Shown here: positions 1 to 12,200 of the stretch, in pieces | How positions within the stretch are numbered: position 1 is the first letter of the stretch | Layout: each line of letters begins with the position of its first letter | Assembly: GCA_948474755.1 (NCBI GenBank) | Contig: CAOLHI010000654.1 | Location: 62,001-126,000, forward strand | Direction: 5' to 3' | From: Ctenosaura bakeri | Lineage: Eukaryota; Chordata; Lepidosauria; Squamata; Iguanidae | Length of the DNA stretch: 64,000 nucleotides | Program-made: the position numbers and the translations under genes | Notes under the pieces: model-generated | What the model saw: only the letters and a program-made list of their open reading frames with translations | What the model was told of the DNA's origin: nothing | Databases searched by the model: none

Positions 1-407
1 ATATTCATTCATTGTGGAGGTGGAGGCGATGACAAAAAAGAGTCCATGTAAGCATAGAATGTCCCTTCCTGGTGAGACAGTGACTTCACCATTATCTACA
101 TTTGAAAATGGCAAAATCACCAAAATTCCTAAGGCAAATTGATTTCATGTTTCCCTTTAGGACAGGCTCAACCCTTTCAGTTGCCAGATTGTGCATAAAT
201 GCACTGCATGCACACATGTGTGCTTGCACGTGTGCGCGCACACACACGGAAGAGAAAATAGTGCAGTTGGGGTTTATTTTGCAGAAACAATTATACCGCT
301 AGTATCTACATATTTTAGCAGGATGATCACAGGTATAGATGATACCATGAATTATATAGTTCATCCCCACCATGCACACGCCTCATCCAGAAATTTGGTC
401 TGAGCTG

Positions 408-735
408 CCACCAGTATGATAGTAACTTCTGGCTTTGTCACCAAGTCTTTTTGATAGTAGCACCCCAATGATGGAGTGCCTTCTCAAAAAAGAATTGCCT
501 AGAGCCCTCCCTGTGGTCTTTCTGGTGTTAAGTAGAGATCTTTCTGTTTGCCCAGATCTTTCGAACATCCATGTGATTTTACTGTGATTTTTGGTTGTTC
601 TGAGTTTTGCACTATTATATTTGTATTCCTTATGGTTTCGTTGTCTTATGTTTAAATAATGTTTATGTTTGTTTGATGTAAGACAGTCAGAGATCTTTAT
701 TTTTTTGGATGTCCGACAAATGTCATTCAATTAAT
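408..735 (+). mobile_element. L2-like LINE fragment: ORF C-terminus and 3' UTR (decayed)
   Basis: With stops and frame slips, 455-560 reads like the usual L2/Maui-type ORF2 end. The order is a GTAP-WSAF block (family: APRLWNALP), then KKNCLEPSLWSF (family: PxxIRxAPSLxSF), then a FLFAQIF block (family: FLFRQAF). A T-rich 3' UTR ending near TTTGATGTAAG follows. The identification comes from pattern memory of the family, not an alignment. Multiple stops show it is dead. Confidence 0.45.
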
Positions 736-2959
736 TGATCTAGTAAAAATTCTTCATCAGTTTGCTTTCCCATTAAGACTTTATTCTAGTTTGAAATGAA
801 ACATGCTTCTGTTCTAGTTTTGCACTGATGGATGAATGTCAAATAGCAGCATTATTGCAAACAACTCTCCAGGTTGACAGTCCCAGTGGAAGAATGCTGT
901 CATGAAAATTTGAGCTCATAATGGATGAGTGCATGTTTCAGGAAATTTAGAGCAGTCCCATAGTGGCTTCTGAAGGTGAAGACAGAAATCATTGGGAAAA
1001 TTTTAGTCAAGGTTTAAGATTTAACTTTACTCCTCTTGATTTCAGTGGCCACTTCAAGCAATCTTCTCACTAAAGTCATTGTGTCCCCTAGACAGATAGT
1101 GGCCCATATTTTTGATAAAAAGTCAGCAGATAATGAGATGGTTATTAGAAGTATCTAATCCTCAACCTATTAAGAGAATAGATGTCTTTCAGTTCAATAT
1201 GGCCCAGAATTTCCTACATCTTGGTTCAGAATACAATTTTGTTAAAGTTACATTTTTGACTCTGTTATGAATTGAGCATCATTTGCTCTGGAAGTTATTC
1301 TTTGACTTGGTGTATAAGATGTCATTCCACACATAGGTGCCTGAAAATGTATTACTTTATAGCAGGCTTTTTTAAAAAAATGTCCTAATGCCAGGAAAGG
1401 GAACTTTCCTCCCTACTTACTTATCTTCATATTGCCAAGAATAGTGTGTGTGAATGGAGTGGGTATGTAAGAACACAGCTAACCAAGCCTGGACTAAAAC
1501 TTTTTTGTACTAAACCCAAGATTCCCCCTTCTCCTAACCTTTGATGTACAGAAGCCCCCTGGTCTGGCAATTGAATCATACTTCAAGACTGGTGATGGGA
1601 TACAATTTCTGCTGCTCCTCAAGGCAGCAGGCTGGCTTATGTGAGCACAGGGCACATACCACTTACCATTCTCCCTTCACTTCATAATTTCCTATTCTCA
1701 TTTTGATAGGGACTGTGCAAGAAAATGGAGGGGAAATATGGGGTTTTATGGTGCTTGTGGGGGTGGAAGGGGACATTTTTCTGTGTTTTCATGCATTTGG
1801 TAGAATTGCTATATGATTTTTAGACAAAAGTTGCCCCCAGATGGGAGGCTTTTGGGGGACTGGTGCCAGAAAAATGGAGTCCAGAGGCAGCATGCAGCAT
1901 ACAAGTTGTACTGTGCCCACCCATGGTCTAATGTTTGGACCAGCCCTGCTCCAACTCTCTCTTATGTGTATGCATTGCTGGGGACTATGAGTAACAATGT
2001 AGAAGCTGTCTTTCAGAGAAGCTTATTCATCAGTACTCAGTTTCTCCTTCAACAACCCTTGATAAGCTTCTAATGGTTCCCCAGAATGTATTTAAAAACT
2101 ATTGCTTTATGAGGGACTGAATGGCACAAAGCCCTGAATACTGGACTTTTTTTTTTTTGAAGGAAATTTTACAAGGGGAAAATGTTAATGTGAAACTGCA
2201 ATGAAAATTAGAAAAGAGTGACTAGTCTATTTTGTGACAAGATCATGTCAGAAAGACTTTGCCAACGGATGACAATCCTACTGAGAATCCCTGAGTAATT
2301 ACATTGTCGTTGTCCTATAATCTCCTCATTTCTTAGTAAAATTGCTCTTACTGAGTTCCCTGAGTTCTCATGTAGAAGGATCAGCTCCAGTTAAATGTGA
2401 TGGAAACTGAAGTTTTTACAAGGCAAAGATACTTTTGAAAAATCACTGCATTTAGCATTGCATAAAGGAGCTTGATGTTTGTATTACCTATGTGAGAGCA
2501 CTGAACAGGAGACTTTATCTAGGTATTTTGAAACCTCTCCCCTTTGTACTTTGAATCTTAACCAAATGGCACTGTTGTAAGTATCAGGTAAATCAGATTA
2601 TTCTGCAGTTTAGGGTTTATTCTGCTATGATACTGTAATCCACTGTTATTTGTCTATCATGCAGTTTAATCAGTGAAAACCTAGCGACTATCCGATTCTC
2701 TGTGAGTCAGTTTCTTGAATTTAAAAAAAGGTGAAGAATGAAAAAAACCAAATGTCAAATTCTTGTAGAACTGAATTATAAGGAAGAACCAGTCCAGTCA
2801 AGGTATTTGGCATAGAACTCCTGAACAAGCAGCTGGTCATTGAAGACATTAAGGAGTGTTATATTTATGCTGAGGTACCACTGTGCTGGCCTAAAACACA
2901 GCAAGTCCACTGACGTAATTTAGGTTTCCCTGGCACATCTTTAATATGAATAAATATGC

Positions 2960-3110
2960 TGATAGCCCATTATTAATTTGCATACTGATCTTTCTCCTCA
3001 TATTTGGCTGAAAATAGTTTCCATCAGATGGATACCAACCTGTAGCCTGTAGGCAGCATCTTTACTAAGATTCTCTCAGAATTAATATGCAAATTAATAA
3101 TGGATCTTCA
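2960..3110. promoter_or_regulatory. Possible regulatory block: inverted pair of ATTTGCAT octamers
   Basis: An 18-bp perfect inverted repeat is present: CCATTATTAATTTGCATA at 2967-2984 and its reverse complement at 3086-3103. Each arm contains the octamer ATTTGCAT/ATGCAAAT bound by POU-domain factors, next to ATTAAT homeodomain-type cores. No repeat family is recognised around it. The regulatory role is inferred; it may be only a chance or transposon-derived inverted repeat. Confidence 0.25.
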
Positions 3111-3785
3111 GCCTTGCAGCTGTAATAGACTTTTTGGAAAATAATCAACTCTTCTCAATTTGTACCTAATGTTTACTCACTTGTAGCTTGTTCACCCATT
3201 CATTAATGTTAAGGAAATAGATTTTTATTTTCCTATTCATCTATTTAGCCTTGCCAGATTTTTGAAAAGAAGGTAGTAGTGGTTTCCCCCTCCTGCTGCT
3301 CCTCCTCCTCTTCCCTTTTCTGCATTATTTTCTCTTTAAAAAAAATTCAGGATGCAGATGATGGGAGCCCCTGAAAGGCCACCACCAATCACTGTAGACC
3401 ATAGTACTAGAAAGATGAATGGTTGGCCTCATATAAGGCAGGTTCCCTGTAAAGTACCACCTTTCAGAGAATAAAAATGTTAAACTTCTCCTTTGAAAGG
3501 AGTGCTGATCTTTAAAACAAAATCTGAAAGATATCAGTGGCGTATCAGAAAATGCATTGATATGTCCTATGCAAATCATTAAACTGTTCTCTGTTAATTG
3601 TTGTTCCAGCCTGACTGGAGGAAGGCTGGTGTGTCCTTTGCTTTTTTACTTTTGTACTTTCTTCTCTGCTTTACATGGTTCTGATAAAGAAGAACCAGTA
3701 GAATTTATTATGATGTTGGACTGATGCTCCCTTATTTAATTAATGCATATAAAGCCAGGGGCACCACCTGTCAGGAAGCAAGTGC

Positions 3786-3917
3786 TAATCCCTATATAGT
3801 GGCTATTGTTTTCTTTCAACTCTGATATCAAAGCCAGTCTTTTATCTTGGTTAATCCCTGTATAGTGGCTATTGTTTTCTTTTAACTCTGATATCAAAGC
3901 CAGTCTTTTACCTTGGC
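3786..3917. repeat. 66-bp tandem duplication, two copies
   Basis: Copy 1 (3786-3851) and copy 2 (3852-3917) differ at only three or so positions (for example CCTATATAG versus CCTGTATAG), so the duplication is fairly recent. No coding content or known repeat is visible. Confidence 0.9.
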
Positions 3918-6900
3918 TACCACAAAAAGGGGAATAAAATCCTAGGGCCAGGCTTTTGTTTAGAAAACTAAAGTACTGGCATGAGTAAAAAGGTATAACT
4001 GAAGATGGAACTTCCCTTTCCTCAAACTTTGTGTTCTGTTTTCAAAAACAATATAATCATAGCTGAGAACAAGTACAGGTACCCAACGCAGATCATAAAC
4101 TGCGTATGAAATTCCACTTGGCTGTGGGGCCCACTGAATTAGTTTTGAAGTTTTCTGGATTACAACTAGAATATGAAACATAGTCATGCACAGATTGGCA
4201 ACACTAAAAAGACTCAGTACCAACTTAAAACATAATGACTGGCAATATCGTCATTAAAAATATGTTTCATAAGCTATGGATCACAGCAAAAGAAAATGCA
4301 ATTTTTGTATGGAATTTAGCCATTAAAGACACAAGAGACACAGCAAACTATATGTGCCATTGAATCCTATGGTACTAACAACATTTGCAGAGGTAATCTT
4401 GAATGTATAGAACTATAGCTTCATGATGGAATGTGATGACATTTCTCCAAACCAGCACTCTCATGTCATATTTCAAATGTGTTTAAGATTACATGAATGG
4501 TTGTGTTTGTGTGTGGAATGCAGTTATCCAATCAACTGACAAGACTTTGCTTGACTTGCCTAAGTGTAGACTGTGTCATTACAACTCACTTAAATATCCA
4601 GAGTACTAAGACAGTCCCATTGAAATGCTGTCTCTGAAGTTCTCTACCTGTTGTGGCGATCTAATGGGAGTGTGGGTGGGAGGGTGGGAGTCTAATGTAA
4701 ATGCTATTTTAAGCTGCTTGTATTGGGTCTCTTAAACACTGTTCTAGTATTATTTTATCACAAAAGTACAAGGTCCTATTCAAACTGAATAGACATTAGG
4801 ACTTGCAAGTGCACTTGCACATTCTAAGTTTGAGTGCCAAAAGAAAATAAAATAATTTCAACTTAAATAATTTTCATAGACTATTTCTTCATATTTACAG
4901 ATAACTAGCCTTATCTTAGCATTATTTAGACTGCTGACTTGGGTGAAAGTCCTTTTGAACTCAGTGGGACATATTTGTGAGCAGATATGTTTAGGATTGC
5001 AGTGTGAAAAACTGTGACATCTCTGTAGAGGGATGACCACAGATCATTTGCTCTTGATAATTAATTTGAATGTATTCAAATTAAAGATTTAAGCAGAAAA
5101 AACTAACTAAGTAAAGACCCCTCTTGAATTTTATCATGTTCTCTCTTTCATCTGCATGTCGTTCTCTCTTTATATAGTGCAAACTCTTTTATTACGACTA
5201 ATTATAGTGCCTTTAATGTAACTGATGTCTTGTATCCCCTCCCCAGGAGCCTATCATATCACTTTAATTGCAGGCAGAGCTCTTCATTTTTTTTCATTCC
5301 AATCAACCATCTTATTTCACTAACCATGTTATTTTCTGCCTTGTCTTGCAGAAATAACACGTGACTGCTTCCATTACTTCTCCATCTCCACCTAGATGTT
5401 GCCAAATTTGCTTGATTGTCTTTGTTCCTATAGCTAAAATTCTTCTCCATATGCTACCATAGTCCAGACTCCAGACCTTTGTCAACTTAGGGGCTAATTC
5501 TGCTTTGCTTCTAAAAAGCATGCTTAGGCATATATTAAGAGAAAAATAGGCCACAGTTTTATTGTTTACAGCAGCAAAGTAGGCTTGGCTTGGGTCTGGA
5601 GCCAGGCATCACCCCACATGCCTGTCAATCAACAAGCCAACAACCCAGCCTGCTTCCTGGCTGATATCCCATATAATAGATGAAGAATTCCAAATGGGAG
5701 GATGCCATTGAATGCATCCCCTGTTACCTGGGGTCATGGCAAAGACGTACACCTCCCCAGCTGGTGTGTTTCCTGCTGCCCACACCCCTGGGACAACACT
5801 ATTTTTTCCTTCCCTTGACTCTTGTTTTGAAAAAGTGTGTTGGCAATGCAGAACTGTCTATCGCAAGGGCTGAATCTGTTGTTTAAGACTGTATGTTGAA
5901 CAAATGTAGGCTATTTTGTAATGTTGCAAGTGACAATGGAAATGGCTAGAACACTTCCAGAAAGGAGGGTTTTATAGCAGCATTTGTTAAAGCAAGGGTA
6001 AACTTGTGTTAGACTCTGGTATTTACTGGCTCCACGGAGATTATGCCACCACTGACTTACAAGGCTGTGCAATTATAGCTGTCAGTTAGAAACAGCTTTG
6101 CTCTCCCTTCCCTCCATGACTTCTCAGCTAAGCATGTTAATTAGCCATTTGTACCACCTCTTGGTATATGAAGCTGAGCTAACAGCACAGACCATAAATA
6201 GAGAATGTTTACCTCCTGATATTCAGTGTCCTTTGATCCTCTCCACACATGTTCTTTTCCTTTCCAGTGGATGCTATTCTTCCCTTCAGCCCTGGGATTT
6301 AGTAAATTAACTGGGTTTTTTTTTTTAAAGCATACTAACTTTTCTCTAAAATGGTATGAACTGACATAACATGTCCATCCTTAATTATATAAATAAATTG
6401 TATGATATGCCTTGGTAGCATCACAAAGTGCCAAATTACATGAGTTGCAGAAGATCTCAGAAAGGATGTACTAATATTTTTATTTTTACTTTCACCAAGC
6501 AGCCCTTATTTTGGCAGAGAGCTTAACCCCTTTTCACTGTGCTGGTTTTTCTCAGCCAAATTGCATGCTTTCTACCCCCAGCTGGGATTAGCTCCAGCAG
6601 CAGGAGGAACAGATTGGGAAAACAATGTCAAGGGGCTGAGTTAAAGCAGGCCCTGCCCAGCATGACTGCTTCAATCAAAAACAGAATGCCCCCCCCCAAA
6701 AAAAACTTGCTTAAAGGTAAAACTATATGTCAGGAGATCACATCATAGATCTTAGGTTCTTTGTATGGTGTGACATAAGTGCTCTTTCTACGGTAATGCA
6801 CAGGTGACAAAGAATTGCAGAATTATATCTATGTGGATTTATGTTTCTGAAACACCAGCTGCTCATTTCAAATGGTAAATTGCTTTTGATATCAAGGGAT

Positions 6901-7089
6901 GCTTTAAAACCAGTTTCTCATTTCTCTCTTTTATATGTAATATGTGTTTCATGTGACTTTCATTGTATTTTAGTTAATGTTGTAAAGGTAGTTTTTAATT
7001 GGGTGATGGTTTAATGCTTCTTCAGCATTCGCACTCTACACTGGTTTCAGCTGGTTTGTGTTAAATTATACTTTCAGTCACCCTGAGTC

Positions 7090-7900
7090 CAATTTGATAG
7101 GAAGGGAGGAGGCTAACAAAATGAAATTCAACAGAGAGAAATGTAAGGTCCTACACTTAGGTAGAAAAAATGGAATACAGAAATATAGGATGGGGGACGT
7201 GTGGCTGGATAGCAGTACGTGTGAAAGGGATCTAGGAGTCTTCATAGACCACAAGCTGAACATGAGTCAGCAGTGTGATGTGGCAGCCAAGAAAGCCAAT
7301 GCAATTCTCGGCTGCATCAATAGGAGTATGGTGTCTAGATCGAGAGAGGTACTGGTACCACTCTACTCTGCTTTGGTTAGACCCCATCTTGAATACTGTG
7401 TTCAGTTCTGGGCACCCCAATTCAAGAAGGATATTGACAAGTTGGAGCAAGTCCAGAGGAGGGCGACCAAAATGGTGAGAGGCCTGGAAGCCATGAAGCC
7501 CTATGAGGATAGACTTAGAGAGCTGGGTATGTTTAGTCTGCAGAAGAGAAGGTTAGGAGGGGACATGATAGCCATGTTTAAATATTTGAAGGGATGCCAT
7601 GTAGAGGAAGGAGAGGGCTTGTTTTCTTCTGCTCCAGAGACCAGGACAAAGAGCAATGGATTCAAGCTGCAGGAAAGGAGATTCCACCTGAACCTCAGGA
7701 AGAACTTCCTGACGGTCAGGGCTGTCCGGCAGTGGAAGATGCTGCCTTGGAGTGTAGTGGAGTCTCCTTCCTTGGAGGTTTTTAAGCAGAGGTTTGATGG
7801 TCATCTGTCAGGAGTGCTTTGAGGGTGTTCCTGCATGGCAGGGGGTTGGACTGGATGGCCTGTGTGGTCTCTTCCAACTCTACATTTCTATGATTCTATG
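7090..7900 (+). mobile_element. CR1 LINE, 5'-truncated, 3' end intact
   Basis: This is the 3' end of a CR1 non-LTR retrotransposon. The reading frame is open from 7058 to the TGA at 7820-7822. It encodes the C-terminal part of the ORF2 reverse-transcriptase protein, with characteristic blocks KFNREKCKVLHLG, ERDLGVFIDHKL, CINRSMVSRSREV, LVRPHLEYCVQFW, DIDKLEQVQRRATKM and LRKNFLTVRAV. The first dozen residues (7058-7089) look like flanking host DNA, so the Met there is not a real start. The endonuclease and catalytic RT motifs are absent because of 5' truncation. The 3' UTR contains GGACTGGATGGCC and ends in the CR1 8-bp repeat type TATGATTCTATG (7889-7900). The absence of stops or frameshifts over about 240 codons suggests a young insertion. 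It sits just upstream of SDK1 exon A. Confidence 0.93.
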
Positions 7901-8101
7901 AGGACATTCTTAAAAAATTCATAAGACTTTGATTCCTATCATTTGAAACTTAGCACTTTTTTTTTTAGCTTCCTGTCATTTTGCGAGGGTTCTCCTGTGA
8001 CTGCTACCCAAAAGCCAACCCAATGAGCTGCGCCTATTCAACAGCTTAATTCTTCTTGTCCTACTTTAACAAGCACATTTTCCCCTTCCCCCCAAAAACA
8101 G

Positions 8102-8235
8102 AGCCATCACACTAGAGAACCAGCTGGTCATCCTTGCAACATCAGCAGCAGATGCCGGGTGCTACTATGTCCAGGCTGTCAATGAAAAAAATGGAGAGAA
8201 CAAGACAAGTCCATTTATTTATCTGAGTGTGACAA
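8102..8235 (+). CDS. SDK1: SDK1 internal exon A (end of an N-terminal Ig domain)
   Basis: Sidekick-1 is a large single-pass membrane protein of Ig and fibronectin-III domains that mediates homophilic adhesion, known best from retinal synaptic lamina targeting. This 134-nt exon reads 1 nt + 44 codons + 1 nt. It contains the blocks [24 protein letters not shown] and [12 protein letters not shown]. From memory of the family, [12 protein letters not shown] is the SDK1 form and SDK2 has NDKNGDNKTSQP, so I call SDK1. The acceptor is a pyrimidine-rich tract ending in AG at 8100-8101, and the donor GTGAGT starts at 8236. A second AG at 8102-8103 could be a tandem acceptor. I prefer 8102 because its first base can complete an Ile codon, giving the RIAITLEN order known in sidekicks. 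The Cys after DAG is unusual (Arg in the human paralogues as I recall), and the usual YxC cysteine is Val, as in the family. The preceding part of the domain is on an exon outside the window. Confidence 0.93.
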
Positions 8236-8763
8236 GTGAGTACTGATATTTCAACAAATGTTTTCTGAAATGGATGTAGCATACAATGCCAGAGAGAAAG
8301 AGAGATTTTCACAGCACACGAAAGTAGCTTTAGTGCATCTTGTTTGTTGTATTATCTAAAAAAAGCTGAATGGAATTTGGCTTAAAGATGGTGACAGAAT
8401 TCTAACTGTGCATTAAGTAAAGCAGGTTCAGTCCCCAATATTTCAACTCACCCCTTTCCATATGATGATTCTTTTTTTTTTAAGGCATTTTGAATGAAAA
8501 TTCATTATTTCTTTCATCAATATTTTAAAAAGTTAGATTTTGCCTTGCATCTTTTTCCATACCATGCAGCTGAAAAGTTTAAGACATTTTCAGACAGAAA
8601 GGGATAATTATCTTAGCAGCCTTGTGGAATACAAAAAGAAAGTGTGAATTATATTTAGCACCTATAATTGTGTTATAAGCATCTGTGTTAATAGATGGAA
8701 GACATAAAACTTTGAAAAATATTCATTCTTTTCTTCTTTTAATCTTTCTAATAAGCAATACTT

Positions 8764-8815
8764 GTAGTAGTAGTAGTAGTAGTAGAAATAATAATAAGTA
8801 ATAATAGTAATAGTG
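8764..8815. repeat. (GTA)n microsatellite with imperfect AAT/AGT extension
   Basis: Seven GTA units (8764-8785) are followed by an impure AATA/GTAAT run to about 8815. A short piece at 8897-8945 (GAGTTGCAGTCCAACAAAAT) resembles the GTAGTCCAACAACATCT core common in reptile repeats. The rest to 9769 holds nothing recognised. Confidence 0.85.
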
Positions 8816-9769
8816 GTACTCGTAATATCATTAGCAGGCTATGTATGTGGGTAGGAATCACACAAGTTCCAGGTGCATCCATCTCCCTTAGGCAATAGAG
8901 TTGAGGATAGGAGTTGCAGTCCAACAAAATCTTGAGGTCCATATGAGGAGGAATGAAAGCTGCTGTTTAGAAGAAACAGGATTTCTTTAACCTTGTGTAT
9001 GTGCTCTCCCTGTTTGTGTTACTTCAGAGCTGTAGAACAGAATGCACAATCTGAATGACTTCAGCAGTGTTTAGTTCTGTAAGCTAAAGTTTGCTTAAAT
9101 ATGTATGATTTCTAAAGGGTGTCATACTTTTCTTCTTTATTTGAATAAGCATACTTGCTGGAGCTGGTTGCTGGACTGGGTAGATAGTCTGAAGAAAATG
9201 TTATTGTGTGGGATCTAGTTAATTGCAATTATTTATAGGCAGGGCATAAAAGAGCTGGGAATGCTAGGTACAACAATTAATTGATTAATGTTAAACATTA
9301 GACATTTATTATTTTGATTAGGAACAGACCATGGAGTTTGCAGATAAGAGAATGGAAATTTTCACAGTTGATTCCTAGGCCACTTCCAGGTTTCTCTTTC
9401 TGCCATTTAAAAGTTGCTTTCTCCCAATCTGGATGTTTTTCTCTAGGTGGACTGCAAAGCCCTTAATACGACTGCTTATTGTTGTGAGCACCCAATATGT
9501 CTGGAAACTGTCAGGTTGGGAAGCATGGAATTTCCTTTTACAACTTGTTAAAATGTTTCATTAATCTAAACCTCTTTCCTTTTCTTCCCATCTACAGCAA
9601 CCTATATACTTGATTTTCATTTAAAAATGTTTTGAGTGCTGACTCAATGATAGAAGCTGGGATCAATGGGGGTAGTAATCAACCTGGAGACATTACCACT
9701 TTGTAACTATGTGTTCTATTTCATGATGGAATAAAGACCTTGCATATAGAATTATTGGTCCCAGACCTA

Positions 9770-9950
9770 GGCCATGTCCACAGTAGACTGTTATAGTGCT
9801 ATTATTCCACTTTGAACGTCCTATGGAATTCTGGGGTTTGCAGCTTAGGAATTCTCAGCCAGAGAGTTCTTGGGCCTCAGTAAACTACAAACCCCAGAAT
9901 TCCACAGGAAGTTGAAAGCAAAACAGTATAATGCGGCTTTCTTGTTAGAG
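9770..9950. mobile_element. Non-autonomous DNA transposon (hAT-like foldback MITE), copy 1
   Basis: The left arm GGCCATGTCCACAGTAGACT continues into CTGTTATAGTGCTATTATTC. The middle contains the inverted pair GGAATTCTGGGGTTTGCAG and CTACAAACCCCAGAATTCC. The right arm is a decayed complement of the left (GTTGAAAGC..ACAGTATAATGC). The same 5' sequence recurs at 15911. The superfamily assignment is from memory of squamate MITEs; target duplications are not clear. Confidence 0.7.
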
Positions 9951-11404
9951 GGAAACAGTGGTGTCCTGCTTCATAACATTACTCTTTTCTGGCAAGCTGC
10001 CTTGGGCCCTGCTGCCACAAGAAGAGTGATGATGGGGTAACTGAGATGTCACATGAACCCCCATCCAATGTTTTGTGAAAGAACTCCCCAAGAAAGCTTT
10101 TCTCAAATACTAATAAATAGTTGCAGAGGTTTGACTGGGTTCAGGTGTAATTTGCCTGATAATTCATGAAGGTACTGGATCCCATGCATTTAGCACAAAC
10201 CCTTAAAAGCAAAGCCAGAGCTAGAATAACTTGCACCTTTTGCCATAAACTCTTCATTTTACCATATAATATAGACTTGATAATTATACTCCCCAAAGTT
10301 GCTTGAAAAATCTTGAATAAAATGTGCCATATAACCTCAGTCTCATTTTTTCCCCGGCAGTCCAGGAAAAAACAGCTATACTTAGAATTTAATGACATTC
10401 ATTTATAAAGCAGACTTTAATGTTCTGTATTACATAACCACTAATGCACTGTGCAGCTCATTTTCTGATCTTAATTAACATTTGGGAATAGTCAGTCTGT
10501 GGTCATGTGAATAAAACATTTACAATACAACACCGTAGGGGACAAAAAAGTGACATGGACATATAGAGAAGAAAACAAGATGAAGATAATTTTTAAGGGG
10601 TTGCAGAGTTCATGCAGGTGGACTTTTCAGTGTTAGAGAAAGACAATGATTAAAAGAATTACAGAGAAAATGAGATCTAAAGCCCCCGCCCCAACAAAGA
10701 GGTTAGAATCTTGGGCGCAATTGCTTTGATGATACGTTAGTGCCAGAAACAGCAGGTTTCAGAGAAGCTGAATGCTTATTAAGATGTTAACACATTTTTT
10801 GTAAGTAAACAAGATAAAGTGAGTGCCTGGAGGTTACAACTTGGGAATAAAGAAAGGAAAATACTAATTTCAATAGATTGGAATGAATCTCAAGAGGATT
10901 CTAATCAGGCAGGAGGTGGTCCTGAAGGTATATGTAAGAGATGGTAGAAGAGGATTCAAAATCAGCTGAAGAACTGAAAGAGTGTTAAAAATAAGCCCCA
11001 GTAAGAGTAACTGGAAGTTGGGCTTCCAAAGCCTGCTTTAAAACACTGAGACAGTCTCTGGAAGAGGTAGCCGAGGTAAATTGTTGGAGCAAAAATGACA
11101 GCATGTTAAAGACAAATCTATTGTTTCTGGGCTGTAGCTGAATGATATAGCTTTAGGACTTCATGAACTTCTATAGAGTAGAGAGGATGAACATGGTAAA
11201 GATAAAGGATAAAATATAAGAGATGTTGTTCTTGATATAATCATAGTTAGTGTTTCTTTTAATTATAAGCTGAAGAAGACTTTTAGGACAGATCAGAGTA
11301 GGTGCTTTTCAGTCTTATAAAAGCCTTCAGAATCCAGATAAAGGGGCACAGGATGCACAATTCAAAACAAATCATGTTAAATCAGCACAGCCTGGAACAA
11401 TTAT
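9951..11404. other. Intronic DNA, no recognised element
   Basis: From about 10,540 to 11,400 the + strand is purine-rich (many AAGAG, GAAGATGA and AGAGG runs), which gives long pyrimidine stretches on the other strand. I see no ORF with protein-like content, no hairpin and no known repeat. Confidence 0.4.
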
Positions 11405-11765
11405 AGGGCCAGTCTCACTAATAGGCAGAGTGAGGCAGGTGTATGTACATGGGGAGGGGTAGCTGTCCTGCCATTCCTCATGATCCCTCCCTACCTCCCA
11501 ACATTTCCCGTTGTCCTGACCTGGGGCCTTGAGTGGCAATGCTTGCTTCTTGTAGTGCTATCACACTCGTTTGCTCCTGTGCCTCCACAGTTGGCCATCC
11601 CTCATGTAACTTAACTTTCTGTCCTCTGGTACAGCGGAGGATGTCATGAATTGAAGAACGATTCACATGCCAGAGTGGATAGTCTCTGTATATGCAGCTG
11701 TCAGATGACAAGCTGGCCCTTTGAATCTGGCTGCTCCATTGCAGCATTGGGAAGGGAGCGTACAC
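11405..11765 (+). mobile_element. Interspersed repeat fragment shared with 62483-62690
   Basis: It starts with GGGCCAGTCTCACTAATAGG and GCAGAGTGAGGCAGGTG, like the GGGCCGGCCCTACCATTAGG start of a squamate repeat I remember. The block TGTCCTCTGGTACAGCGGAG is nearly the same as TGTCCTCTGGTGCAGCAGAT near 62,610, preceded in both by CCxTCCCTCA. The two copies lie in the same orientation. Element class is not determined. Confidence 0.5.
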
Positions 11766-11884
11766 TATTATTTCCCTATAGTGGGATAGCTATTTATAGC
11801 TTGCTTGTTGCTTTCTGCTGACACATCACTGCTTGAAACAGCTCCTGGTTGAGTTACAATGCTGTAGTAGGATGTGTATTATTC

Positions 11885-12200
11885 TCTCAGTATATTTGTT
11901 TGTTTAATGAATCTTCCGTTCATTCAACACTCAAGATGATTTACAGCAAAATGAAAATAAGAAATAAATACAAGAACTTAAACATTGTAAAAGCAAAGAC
12001 ACACAGGAATAAAAACATTCATTACAATAAAATTAGAGAGTGACGGTAATGAGAGACATCAAACATTAAACACCGTTAAAAGCTGAGCAGAACAGGACAG
12101 TGTTTACTGCCTTTCTGATGCATAATATTGCAGAAGAAGGATCCAACACATCCTTCCAGGCAGTGGGGAGTCAGTTCCCAATTGGTTTGTAACATATAGC
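11885..12200 (-). mobile_element. Probable LINE 3'-end fragment (decayed)
   Basis: The + strand shows the layout typical of the reversed 3' end of squamate LINEs: a TTTGTTTGTTTAAT start, then CACTCAAGATGATTTACAGC (consensus as I recall it: GGACTCAAGGCGGCTTACA), followed by A-rich sequence. Similar layouts occur at 26,211 and 39,814. The assignment is from pattern memory only. Confidence 0.3.

Larger units (their letters stand above)
1..8101 (+). other. SDK1: SDK1 intron (3' part) upstream of exon A
   Basis: No exon-like segment is seen upstream of 8102. The 5' half of the Ig domain whose end lies on exon A is missing from the window, so this intron starts outside it. It carries an L2-like fragment (408-735), a 66-bp tandem duplication (3786-3917) and a CR1 copy (about 7090-7900). 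The remaining stretches 736-2960, 3110-3785 and 3918-7088 are AT-rich and hold nothing I recognise apart from homopolymer runs (T near 2149, C then A near 6691) and the short dispersed motif near 4955. Confidence 0.8.

Noticed and set aside
383..730. 115-codon open frame on the minus strand
   Set aside because: Antisense to the L2-like fragment and rich in Lys/Asn as expected from AT-rich DNA.
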